Assembly (NCBI RefSeq): GCF_020882245.1
Contig: NC_083597.1
Span: forward strand, 65,698,152 to 65,762,151
Source of the DNA: Rhopalosiphum padi
Taxonomy: Eukaryota; Arthropoda; Insecta; Hemiptera; Aphididae
Direction: 5' to 3'
DNA: 64,000 bases
The notes below the pieces were generated by a model that was not told the origin of the DNA, searched no databases, and saw nothing but the letters and a program-made list of their open reading frames with translations. The position numbers and the translations under genes are program-made. This document shows positions 25,261 through 38,400 of the stretch, piece after piece; the stretch's first letter is position 1; every line of letters starts with the position of its first letter.

Positions 25261-28200
25261 TTTGTATACAGATAGATTTTTTAATTAGCAAACCAACGTT
25301 ATAATACGCTTTTTAACTGGAATTGTCAAATACGTATTTTGTAATTCATTATACTAAAAGAAATGCTTTTATTTTAAGTAAAGAATATTAGCTAAATATT
25401 ATTAAACATGTATCTACGTTGGAAGTTTGTGAATAAAAAAGAAAGTGTAAAGAAAAAAAAAACTGTTGAAATTTTCAATAAAATTGTTTTTCTTGTGTGG
25501 CATTCACATTCAAAAATATACGAGTATAGTTAGTTTCCTATTTAAAATTTACATCGTTGAACTATGAATATTACTCAAATTAAAATATATTAAATATAAA
25601 TTGATATTTTAATTACAAAGTGCTTATACAAAATTCTCTAAGTCCGTATAAAATATTTTTTTAGACTGTGAAATTTTATTTTTTAAACGAAAAGTATTAT
25701 GAATTTTAGTAAGTATATGTTATTATTGGTATTTTAATTTTTAATTAACAAAATTGACATCAAATGTATGTTTTTTTTTCAATTTTTTTGTATAATTGAT
25801 TTATTTCAACTAATGTTCTTAATATTTTGAATTGTTGAGTGTCATCAACCAAAGACCAAAAGTGCGCTGTAGTAGTTATTATATTGAATTTTATTTTTAA
25901 ACATCAATTTATTTAATTATAATACAATTGTATAATATTATCCATCAATTTTAAAAAGATAAAAAAAGTGTAAGTTATAGGACTATTTTGGAACCTAATG
26001 AATTTTTTCTTACATATAATATTTACGTTAGCAATTATAATAGTGTTAAACATACAGTAATAGGTTAGTATAGCTAATATAGGTATTAGCTATACTAACC
26101 TATAATATATTATATGGCATACAAATCACGTCGTAGACTAATTTAATTTTAAAATGCACAATTGTAGAATTTACGTTCTTAAATAATTGACACTTGATTG
26201 TGCCTAACCTAACTAACATCAAATAGTTTCCTTCCCATTATTGATAACTGTAGGTATTTGATCCCATGAATTTTAATTGATTATATTAAATTTAATGCGG
26301 ACCGTCAAACGTTTAGGTATGCTTGATTTTTTCCCAACTCGGCACATATTGTATTCACCAATGTGTAAAATGCATGACGTACTCAATGTATTTTAAAATT
26401 AATGAAGGTAATATAACACTATAACTATATTGTATAATGTCTTAATACCTATATTAAATATTGTAGATAAACTGCACAATATATTGTATGCATTCGTTGA
26501 TAAACGTGTGCAAGTCAAAATATATATCAAGACAACAATTTCTCAAAATGTTTTAATTATTTGGATTCACCTACTGTGAACCGATTTTAAAGACCGATTG
26601 CCAATAATATCATTATGATAATGCGTTTTGTCGGTCAAGAGCGAAACGTGTACCTATTTTTTTTTTGCTTCAAGGTTAATATTTTTCGCGTGTTATCGTG
26701 TTAGTTTCAGCCATCAAGTCACGTAATAGTGTTATGATTTTTCATTATTATTATTATACAGTATATATATATATATCGACCAGCATTGGGACGGGTTGAC
26801 AATTTGACAGATAATGATCGTCTGTTGATAAAATAAATATGATTCACCCGGTACGCGACAATTTTGTAAAATCAAAAAAATCCTTCGAAGCTCGATCACA
26901 GTTATCAATATTAAAGACTATAATTGGAATTTTGAACATATTTACCCATGGATACATCTACGCGTGTGGCAAAAAAAAAAAAAATTATATCTAATAGTGA
27001 GAACATAAGTACTACGATATAGTATATACAGAGGAGTTGACATCATGATAGTGAGTGTTAAAAATGTTAAACAATAAAACCGCGATTTATACGTAACACG
27101 ATGTGAATTCGAACGACTGATTGTAGCGTTTGTTTTATTAGCCCACGGGAATACGTATACAAATGTATATTTTTAATGAATTTGAAACATTTAAAAAATG
27201 TACTGTAATAAGTGATATGACTTCTGTAGACATACAAATTATTAAGTAGTAAAATCATTTTACAAACAATAAATTTACCTATTGCGTAAATAGTTCGCAA
27301 ATCATTTAATAACAATATTATCTATTGCACGCTTTGAGTTTGATATCAATAAAATTGCTGTTAGTAATTTAATATAAATAGGTGTATTAAATTCTGCGTT
27401 TTATATTAAAAACTACACATATAAGGTGTACTTATATATATACGCCAAAAGGAAGAAAATATAAATTTAATAGAATAATGGTTGATTTAATTAGACTAAC
27501 TTGAAATTAACACGAGTAAACAGACTGGAGATTAAGAGAAAGTAAAAAAAAAACAACAAGAAAATTCTTCTTCTACCGAACTCGATAATTTATCATATTA
27601 ATTATTTCTGTGTATAACTTAGAAATTGTATGGATCTTTATGTACAACTAGAACACGATTGATGAAAATTGTATTGATAATATATTATCACGATAAATAA
27701 TAACGAATGATTTATGATGATAACATAACATAATAATATAGTAGATAATTAGTACCTACATTAAAATAACATTGTAATTATTGAAAATTCTAAATTTATA
27801 AGCTAAAATCAATAATAATCATAATAATTATATAATAAACCTTTATAAACCAACAGTTAGTGTTATAAATTTGGCTATCATAAATAAATGTACGAATAGA
27901 GTCGTACACTAATAAGATAAAATATATAGTTCAATTTTTTATATAGGATTTAATAATATTCAACTGAACTAATAATGTAGCAGCACGTCCAGTTTATATT
28001 AAAAAAAATATTATATTACCATACATTATTTAAACTACAATATAATTTTAATGGATATAAATGTCTTGTAATAATAAAAAATACATCTAGTTTATGAAAA
28101 AATATATTTTTAATAATATTTGTTATAATGAAAACATTAAAAACAGAAAAATTCACAATATTGTTGAGCCTATAAGGCTATAACACGGAAAAATAACAAA

Positions 28201-28989
28201 TACGTTTTACAGACTCATTATTTTAAAAAGTAAATATATTGAATGATATAAATTTGACTGTGAATGTCAATGAAACAAAAGAAGATTTTAAGTCATAAGA
28301 TTAATTTTTTTTTTTTAATCATTGATTTATGAAGTGCCTGGGAACTTCTTCTAACAAGTAATTTTGCTGTATTAATCAATATATCGTATATTCAGCTACT
28401 TTTATTAAAAAATTATAATTCAAGAAAATATGCAGTTTCCTCCTCAAAGTTATATACATTTATTAAAATTAATGTAATTAGGTTTTACTCCTGAAATAAA
28501 TTTCTAAGAAAATTTAAATTTCATTTTGAATAATATTTTAATCATTTAATGATTATAAATCTTTATAGAAACAATAAAGTATTCATAATAGATCATAATA
28601 TTAAACAATTATTCTTATCACGTGTATACAAAATGTTAACTGGATCGATTGTTTATGGTTATAAATTAAAAGTATATAACATAATACAAATTGGATTTAA
28701 GAAATATGGAACAAAATTTCAATAAATATGTATATATTATTCAAACCTATCAAACATTATTACGAATTCTCTAATTATTTGTAACACAATATGTATAATT
28801 GTATTTAAATGGATTGATAGAATTATTAATATTAGTATCATTGTTTTCCTGAACAATTAATCGCAATTATATCAAACAAATCGATATTGTATAGTATAAT
28901 ATTAATTTTATCAACTGGATAGCGATTTACGGATTAATATCGTTCAACTTCCATCTGTATAACTATATAGTTATAGGCTGTGCACCTTT
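25261..28989. other. AT-rich intergenic DNA, no gene seen
   Basis: No exon could be supported. It contains a perfect hairpin at 26,060, a (TA)n tract near 26,762 and long A/T runs. The minus frame 27,067-27,315 has no coding signature. Confidence 0.5.
26060..26103. repeat. Perfect hairpin, 20-bp arms, 4-nt loop
   Basis: Arm ATAGGTTAGTATAGCTAATA, loop TAGG, then the exact reverse complement of the arm. Both arms contain the TTAGTATAGCTAATA core. The loop is too short for a standard miRNA precursor. A foldback or MITE-derived inverted repeat is more likely. Confidence 0.9.
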
Positions 28990-29405
28990 ATGAGAGGGGG
29001 GGAATCATTATGACAACGACATTGAACCTTACGTTTTGGTTTTTCGCTTTCTGCCGCACGTTGCGGGCGTGAAGGTGAAAGTGGTGGTGGTGGCGGTCGC
29101 CGATCTGCCACCGAGGAACTTAACGGGTTTTTAGCGGTTTAGTCGTAAACAAATAGTGGTGGGCTGTTTGCCAAAAAAACACGAATTAATAACAATTATA
29201 CAAATCAATTATAACAATAAATATTTTGCGTGTGGACTGACGTTTGAGTTTTATTCTCTTGTTAATTTTTTGGTTTTAGTTGTATAAGTTTGTAAAATGC
29301 GATTATCCAAAACCTCTAGGTAAACATCGTTGTGGCCGACCGGGGGAAAATTCGGGCGTTCGATTTTTATTTCTATTTAATCTTACGCGAGTTTTTCCCC
29401 AAATC
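28990..29405 (+). promoter_or_regulatory. Probable promoter/5' UTR region of the PLA2 gene
   Basis: Immediately upstream of the PLA2 start codon, base composition shifts to a GC- and CpG-richer patch (about 29,035-29,125, with GGTGGTGGTGGCGGTCGCCG). No TATA box or initiator can be fixed with confidence. The frame of the signal peptide is open upstream to a TTG at 29,280 but has no other ATG, so this stretch is read as 5' UTR. Confidence 0.35.
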
Positions 29406-29472
29406 ATGTTAAAACCAGTCGACATAATATACACTCTGCTTGCCATCCTACAGCAAATGGTACATTCGCAAG
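29406..29472 (+). CDS. PLA2 exon 1: start codon and signal peptide
   Basis: ATG followed by MLKPVDIIYTLLAILQQMV, a classic short N-region plus hydrophobic core, then a strong donor (CAAG|GTGAGT). The exon ends in phase 1, which matches the phase needed by exon 2: the split codon becomes GAT, Asp. It is linked to the downstream exons by phase, strand and the need for a secretion signal, not by continuity. Confidence 0.7.
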
Positions 29473-32400
29473 GTGAGTTTGTTTTAGAATAAATAAAAAT
29501 TAAATGCCAAATTCGCTAAGTCTCTCCGAAGCGTTTTGCTGTTAAAGCAGTAAAATATACTATTTGTAAGTCTTTCGTCTGTCCTAAACTCGTTGAAAAT
29601 TTTAAACTAGCTTGTATACGACACATATATATATATGTGTTTTTCACAAGCGACATGTATATTTACATATCTTTCAGAACGTGTTATAATCTATTTACAC
29701 ACGTCTTGAGAAACATTCGCTAATTATTTCATATAATATTTCACACGCTCAAAGTAAATTACTGTTTCCCGTTTGTATACCTGTATAAGTGTATTTATAC
29801 ATAAGTTTGAAGTACGTGTAATTTTCGCGTAAATTCAGATAGGTATAGATGCCTAGGAGTTCAGCGATATTATATAGTTACAAGCAAAATAAAAATAAAA
29901 AAAAATATCGCGTTCAACCTACGAGGACAAAAATATATCATAAAAAGGAACTATGATTAATAAGATCTACACATACATCACGACTTTACCAGTACACTGT
30001 GTAAAAAATGATTTTTAAACAATTTTCAGACGAAACATCTAGGATCATTTTACTCTGTTGGTTGATAATATATGCATTAGGTAGGTAATGATAAACGTCG
30101 TGATAGTATAATGGCATAATATACCTCATGACGTAATTTAACTATGTGAGCAAAGAATAAATGAAGGATGAATGAAAATGATGTTATTGATAATTTGCGA
30201 GTTTAGATTTATATAGTATTTATAACGTGCCTTCGATTATATAGTGCATGTTTAATTTACAATTGCAAAGACGTTAGTTTACAATTATTTTAAAATGCGA
30301 ATATAATACCAAAATAATATTGAATATAACGTAAATAAATGTATATAAACTGCGTTCTTCATTACATTCATATTGTCATTTTCGATAATATATTATACAT
30401 AGGTATAATATATATAAGTGATAGATCTAATTATTACAATTTAATTCTGAGAGAAAATTATAATATTTGAAGTCGTTATTGGCGATTCTTCATCTATAAT
30501 TGTGTTCACAGGTCGTTGCGTCGGATTAGGATTTCTTTTCAGTTTAGTGTCTATCATTTAAAATCGTCAACCAAAACGACAAAACGCGTACACTTTCGTT
30601 CAAATAATAATTATTGTGTATACGAATAGATTCTGAATAAAATGTTGTCATGGCAATGCGTTAAAATCTTTTCCAACAAAACGTGGTCTGGCTTACTATT
30701 ACAATTCGTTTATTGTTTTATGCTGAATATATTTTGTACTAGTCGAAATTGTTTGGCGATGGTTTCAATTTTGTATTATTCGACGTTTACGATATTTTTG
30801 TGTCATGAAGTTTATTCGATAGAAATTAGAAATTCTATCCATACAGTCAATATTGTACTGAAGCGTCTTAAGCAATTATTATTTTTAAAACTATTTGAAT
30901 AAATCTAGAAAATTGAATATATGTATAGAGGTATAGTGTATGTATAGAAAAGAATTGGTAAAAACAATTTTTCATTTTTATTCTATATAAAGAAAATCGC
31001 ATTGAACCGAAAGTGGTTGTTCCGGTAGAGACAAATTGGTTTGATTTTATGACGTTCACCTTAAGTCAAACGACTTATACCTATATATTATTATCACTAT
31101 GTGTAAGTCCTTTTTATTTATTTAATTTAATATTACAGTCGATGAAAGCAATGAGGCACTATGTGGGTTTTATTTTATTGTATTATATTATATATCTTTC
31201 AGTTTATTGTTATTCTTAAAATATTATTTTTATATTTTCTTACACGTAACCGACATAATACAAAACATTTTATGTACATTACGAGCTTGATAAAACGAAA
31301 AATTGAATTCAAAAGTTGGAAGTGGATTCATCTTTACAACACAATATATTGGGTTGAATAACGACGTAGATTTTCAATTTCGAAATTGAAAATCATGTTT
31401 TGTTGTAACTGCAGAACGAATGCGATTAAAAATTTAAATGTATGTTCTACGAAAATTATTTAAATCACATACAGAAAGATTGTGTGTAAGTTGTTTATAA
31501 AAAAACGAGTTAATTAAGAAATTAAGAATTATTTGATTTTAGATAGGTACTTATAATTTTTTGAATTTAAAAAATTTAGTCTTAAAATTAAACCAATTTT
31601 CCATGATAAAAATAAAGTAATAATAAGTTTTTCATTTACCCCAGATAATTTATTATTATATATGTATATTTTAACAAAAAAATAAATAAATAACCAAGAA
31701 AGAATTAATTTAAAACAGTTACACTTACCTATTAAATCATGTAAAGTCTATAATTTTTAAATTTTCAACATGTCATTTAAATAATAAAAATTTACTTAAT
31801 TTTTAATGTATTTAAATATTATGTCTTTTTGGAAAGTATGTTTTAATTTTATAAATTGCATTAAAAGGCACATTTATATTAAATCTGGTCGAATCGACCA
31901 CCTGCTCTACTAAACAAGCTTAATTTCAGAATCCCAGTTTTTAATTCTCAAAGTATCTTCCCCTTTTTTATCCCCTTTTGTTCTGTGAATTATTTGCGAA
32001 ACTTTCCTACATCCCGAATGATGTGATTAGCGAACGAGGATACATTGTTTCTATTGGGGGACAAAATCAGTTCCTATTTATGTAATTTTTTCAGTATATC
32101 GTTGTTATAAATTATACTTTTACGTACTTTGCTTTAAGATTAATATCGAAATTTGTATTGGGCTCGTCCCGTTTCATGATAAATAAATAAACCTTATCTA
32201 CACTATATTTATTAATATTAAAATATACTTATTAATATCCATAGTCTGTAGAACCCCGTCAAAACGTATTATCTTAATATCAATATATTATGACGTATGA
32301 TATTTTAAGAAATTATAGTTATAACATTTATGTAATATTGTAATATTTCTAAGACGGAAACTAATTTACAATTCTTTACATTATTTTTATCAATAGTTAT

Positions 32401-35400
32401 ATAATCTTTAAAAACATTTCATCGGTATTTTAGTCACTCAAAGTGTATTTCCTGCCTAAAACTGAAGGCCTTAATTCTACATAGATTAAATAGTTTCCGT
32501 TTCGGAACATACACAATAGGACCTCATATTATCCATCATTCGGTTCAATGCAATTTAATTTGCACTAAAAAAGATAAATAAATAATATAAAACTATTAAA
32601 CTAATAATGATTACCTAAAAAAGTAGAGTTTGTATTTATATTTTGCAATTAAGGAGATAATGTAAAAATAACATACCGCAGTAATGTACTCTTTGAAAAC
32701 CAGATTATCATCACAAAACAAACATCAATTTAGGTATTGTGTGTAACCAAAAAACACGTTGTAAAAATTTTTATTTACACTTTTTCATTTATGCTTAAAA
32801 TTATTGTAAAAAAATACTAGTAATTTGTTTAGTCAAATCTAAAAATAATGTTTAACCAAAAACATGACTTGATCATAAATGTATTGCTATACTTCTTTCG
32901 CAATCATTTCTAAGTTATACTCATACAATAGTATATTTCATCCTTATACATATTAAATATATTAAGACATTTTTTTACATAAAAAAAATTAATTCATTTT
33001 CATTTTGTGTTTTCTTAATTTTATATTATTCAAATAATTGACTAGATAAATTAATTATTTTATAAATATAATTATGATAAAACTTACTATTTTAAATTAA
33101 TTAAAAATATATATATTTATTATGAATACAAATATTCTAAATAATAATATCATAAACATTGTGAAAAATTATTTGTAACTTTTTGAAATTAATAATTTTA
33201 TGAGATAAACACTGAAATTAGGTTAGAAGTATAGCTATGTATAAAATTCAATTTAATATAAGTATGCTAAAAGTACATAAAGCATTAAGCTGCACGAATA
33301 ATGTCAAAAATACTTTAGTTTCTATTCTACAGAATTTTTCTAAAAACACTTATCTAATAAAATAAACGAGTATAGAAATGACCAACTGTAAAAATTAATA
33401 ATTAAGAAATCAGTTTGATAGTTTTGTTAGCTGTCACGGTTAATTAACTAAACTGAAACCATTATAGACAAAAGTATGCAAATTTCTAAAAAAGACACGC
33501 AGAGTCCAAAAACTAAAAAATTAAGTAGGTACCTACTTTAAGTAGCGAATATTTAATATTAGAATAATTTTAATTTTACTTGAACAAAATAATATATCTA
33601 GAAACATTGATGTGATTTTTGCAAAATTATATTGACTAGTGCAGTATCGGAATTAGAGTTCGTAAAAAAAACTTTTAAAAATATACGTTTTAAAAAAGTT
33701 GTATCAGTGTGTTATTGAGGTATAGTAAATTCAAATTTATAGAACCGATAAAAATATACCTATAACTTTGATAATGATAATAATATTTAAATGAAAAAAG
33801 CAGATATTAGAACGAGAACAACCAAAAGCAAAAGAAAGTAGTTTTTTAAAATCATTTTATTTGTAAATTAAAAAAAAATATCTTTGTAATATAATATAGT
33901 CAGCGACACCTCAAAACTAGTTTATACAATAAAACTGATAAAATTAATAGGTATACGTTTATATTGTGATAAGCGATTTGGAAAAAAAAAAATCGAAATT
34001 TAATAGTCGTACGACCACGCACCGTCGTCGGTTGTTCGTAAAAAGCTTTACATTCAGGTCAAACGACGTAAAATGTTACTATTTGTCGTGTCATACAAAT
34101 TTTAAATTGGTAAATATAAAAGGCCTCGAAATAAATGTATAATGTATTTTGATACGGATTGTTTATAAAATATGAAGACGCAAGCATTCAATTGTGTACA
34201 CTATTGTACACTATCTACCGACTACTAGGTTAAAAATCAAATAATATTATAATAATATTTAAGGAAATTGCATAAGAAATTTATAAATTTTTTAAATAAT
34301 CATAATAAGTTATTATAACGTACGGCTTGCTTATTGAATGTAATTGTAAAATATAAAATTTAGTTAAATTATTTTTACGTGTCTATTATTATATATACAC
34401 TACTACACTCATAATATTATGTGACAACGCAATAATGAAATTTAATTAATAAAAAATAACTAAATAAGCATAATTATTATACATAATATTTCATATGTTC
34501 CGAGTGACGACGCTAAATTCCAACGTATTTTATAATAATATATTATCTATTCTGTGATGGAAATTTTCTAAATGAAATTTTTTATGTGTAAACGTAATAA
34601 ACCATTTTGCTGTACAAACAAAAATATACGACAATCCGTAGGATAAATATGCATACATCGTAAATCTATAAGCAGACCAATCGATTAATGTAAATAACGC
34701 GTTCAGTCACCAAAACTGTAACAGTTATATTACGTACGATGTATATATACGCTTAAACAGATACTTTTATTAATTGTTAGTAATTGTAACAAGTGATCCG
34801 TTAGAAACGAGAAAGTAAAATATGCGGTTTGCAATGACATTGAAATAAAAATATATGCCTACCGCAATGGATTTGATTTTCGTCTCGAACGCAGAGCAAT
34901 TGTGTACTTGTATTGGGAAATGTATCATTTCCCATTTTTCAATCATTATACATTAAACAGACGTCACGCAAAGCATCATCAGAGTGTATCCGATGAATAA
35001 TTATTATTCACTTTTCCTATCGCAGCATGATTTGATTATAAAATTGTAGCCAAAACAGATTTTGATATTTTACCGAAATTAATTTAACAATATCGCTTGG
35101 AAATACTGTTTAGACATTATATTATAGTATACACTACGTATATATATATATATATATATATACCAGGTGATACACCTACTATTATCTACGGCATGCATTT
35201 ATTACAGACTAATTTATTTATTAAAATACATTTATGTCAGTCGGGTGAATATAATACCGAAGGTAAGTTGTTACTGCTTTGAACTTTACTAATTATTTTT
35301 CAGTTTATAGTTATAAGTTATAACTGAGTAATTAATCCCTTATTAAAGTAAGGAATATATAATTAGTATTTGTACTTTTTAGATATTATCAATCTTCCTT

Positions 35401-38400
35401 AATAATATAATAAGTGAATAAGTGAAAATAATGTAATTCTAAATTATACAATTATTCTTATTTATACTTATAAAGTTGTACATTTATCAATTCATAATAT
35501 ATTATATTATATTTTATACATGGATACCTAAGAGTATTTTAGTACACACAATATAATATGAACATTCAAATTATTTACTCTTTTTTATATTGTAATATAG
35601 ACTATGTTTTTGTTTTTATATAAAAGAATATTTTCTGAATTTTGTTATTTTGACCATATTATTTATTATTTTATTAAAACCATGTTAAAATTAAAAAACA
35701 TGAAATTCCAATACTTTATTTTATAATTTGAATTCTAGATTCCATTAGAATTAAAAAAAATAACTCTAGTAACGAATTATAGGTACTACGGGTCATATGC
35801 ATTAAACATTAATACGAAGTACGTGTAATAACAAGTCATATACATACATACACATACAATTATTAGAATGTTGAGTTTTAAGATACAGAAACAGGTACTA
35901 GTTTTTAGATACTCGTCTACTCGGTATAGGTATTAGATTTACTACTCATTTCCCCTAAAATCCACTCCTGCTCTCTTATTTGCATTAGTAGTAAAATGAT
36001 TAGTAATACTATATAATATAATAGAAAAATCAGGGATTTTATATTTGGGTTGATCATATAATTTACTGTCTAATACCCTTCCCCTTAAAACCATTAAATG
36101 ATTCATTGAATATTGACATATTCAATACACTAATTTATTTTAAAATGTTAAAGTTTATAATAAAACTAATTGCCATAATCAAAAAACTGTTTTAAGGACA
36201 ATATTATCAGATATAGAGATTGAAAAATTATTTTTTGCAATTTATTATATTATATAATTAGTCGTATCTAATAATTTTTTTATTTTATAATATATTGTAA
36301 TATTTAAGTTTATTGTAATATGAAATAATATACATACAATTTAAATTGTAAAATATAAAAAAAAAATCATTTTTGATACATTTAACGTGTGCGATACAAA
36401 AGTAGAAAAGAAGAATAAGAATAGTTTTTTTTTTTTGTTAAGAGTAATAACCTACGTAAATACGTTTAACGCATTATATTATTATAATAACAGTATTATT
36501 TATTGTTATTTACAGCTGAAAGTTTGTCTTGTTAGTATGACACAAATGCATTTATTTTTACAGTGTACAGACGTATACATATGTTTATTTGATTTACTGA
36601 GAAATTATCATTTATTTAATATAAATGTTATATTATTTATGGCATTTCCATTGTAGATCTGTAGCAAAATGTTAACATACAATCTAAGTATAGTTGATTG
36701 TTCACACTTCACAAACGTACTTACAACCGTTGTTAAACGTGTATACATAAAAAAAAATCGATGTTTATAATTTTTACAATAAAATGTACAGTATATACAA
36801 GGAAAATCGTCAATCATGCTACACCATTTTTTTAATTTAGAAATGAATTTATTAAAATCACGATTTTTGGAATTTTAAAATAATATATTTAAAGACTATA
36901 TTTTTAAACTTTGAGATTTTTGTACTACTTAAGGAATGTTCCGTAGAAAAAATAATGAGAATCCACTTTTTACTATAAATTATTTATTAAATATTTTTAT
37001 TTATTTTTAAATGTACCAATAATTCAAAATTCTAACAAGTAGTTTTGCAGTTGTTAATATGTATATAGGTACTAAGGATAATAGTCCTTAAAAATGATTT
37101 TATAAAAATAAAAAAGGTTGATAAATTAATATTATCCTTATTAAACAAAATTAAATAATTAAAAAATTAGGTACATTTTTGAATCATGATTTTTGTATGT
37201 AAAAATTTTCTGAAAATGTATCCACTAAACAATGTATATTTACACTAGAAAAAGGGTAGGGGATATTTATTTGAAAGATATAAGTTTGCATTTATAGATA
37301 CATCATCACAAGGTTTTTCTTAAGAATTAAAAAAATTCTCATGAATATTTTTAAATATGGTCTTTAGTCAGATTGCGTTATTGAAAAAAAAAAGCGGGTG
37401 AGCATAAATCACCTTAGCTGGTATAGCTGAATTGAATGTACCAACAAATATATAAAAATAAATTACGTGTATTTTTTCTATATTTCTAACCTATCTATTT
37501 CGAGTAAATGGTATATTAGAATTTATTCATTCCCTATTGTATACTTTATTTGTTGTATTTCACACCAACTTTATATACGTCATGGCAGTATTGGGCGCGA
37601 ATACGATTTAAGATTTTCATAAAATATACCTATATATTTATATTTAATATATTATACAGAATACGAAAATAGACAAAGTGCAATAAAAACAATCGCATAT
37701 ATTATCATATTATATAATGCATGTGTGCACTTTATATTCATTTAAGAGGTCTCTCGCAAGTATCAATTGCCAATATTCATCCTCGTGACATGAATTGATT
37801 ATACTTACTTTTCTATGTGCTACCTACACATAAAATATTATAGCCATTTCTTAAAAATGACTTAACACATTTTTGATTTCTCATTTTTTATAGACTATAT
37901 AATATTATGTACGATATTACCTAATTATTATTTATTACCGTACATCGATTGAATATTTTTTTACATATTTTGAACGCAATATGAAAACTTATACAAGCCT
38001 TTATAGTATGTGTTACCAACATCTATAATAGACTTATATCCGCTGTGCTGTGAAAAACCACGTTTATATATTATAAACAAATTCAATAATTAAATATTTA
38101 GTTTTGCGGCGATCGGCGACTCACCAGGGCGATACACGTAAGGGGAAAAAACTCGTCCTAAATGCGCGTATCCAGTTGCTTAAAACATTATTATCTATAA
38201 TAAACATAATAAATTAAATATCAAATTGCTTATTTACAAATCCTTAATTAAGTCTATGTGGACATATATCTATGGCCTCCAACTGTGGGGCAATACCAAA
38301 AAATCCAATCTCAATAAAATACACACCGTTCAAAATAAAATCCTACACTCCAACACCAATGTCCCACTACCTTATATTTCTAATTTCATTCTCTATTTTA

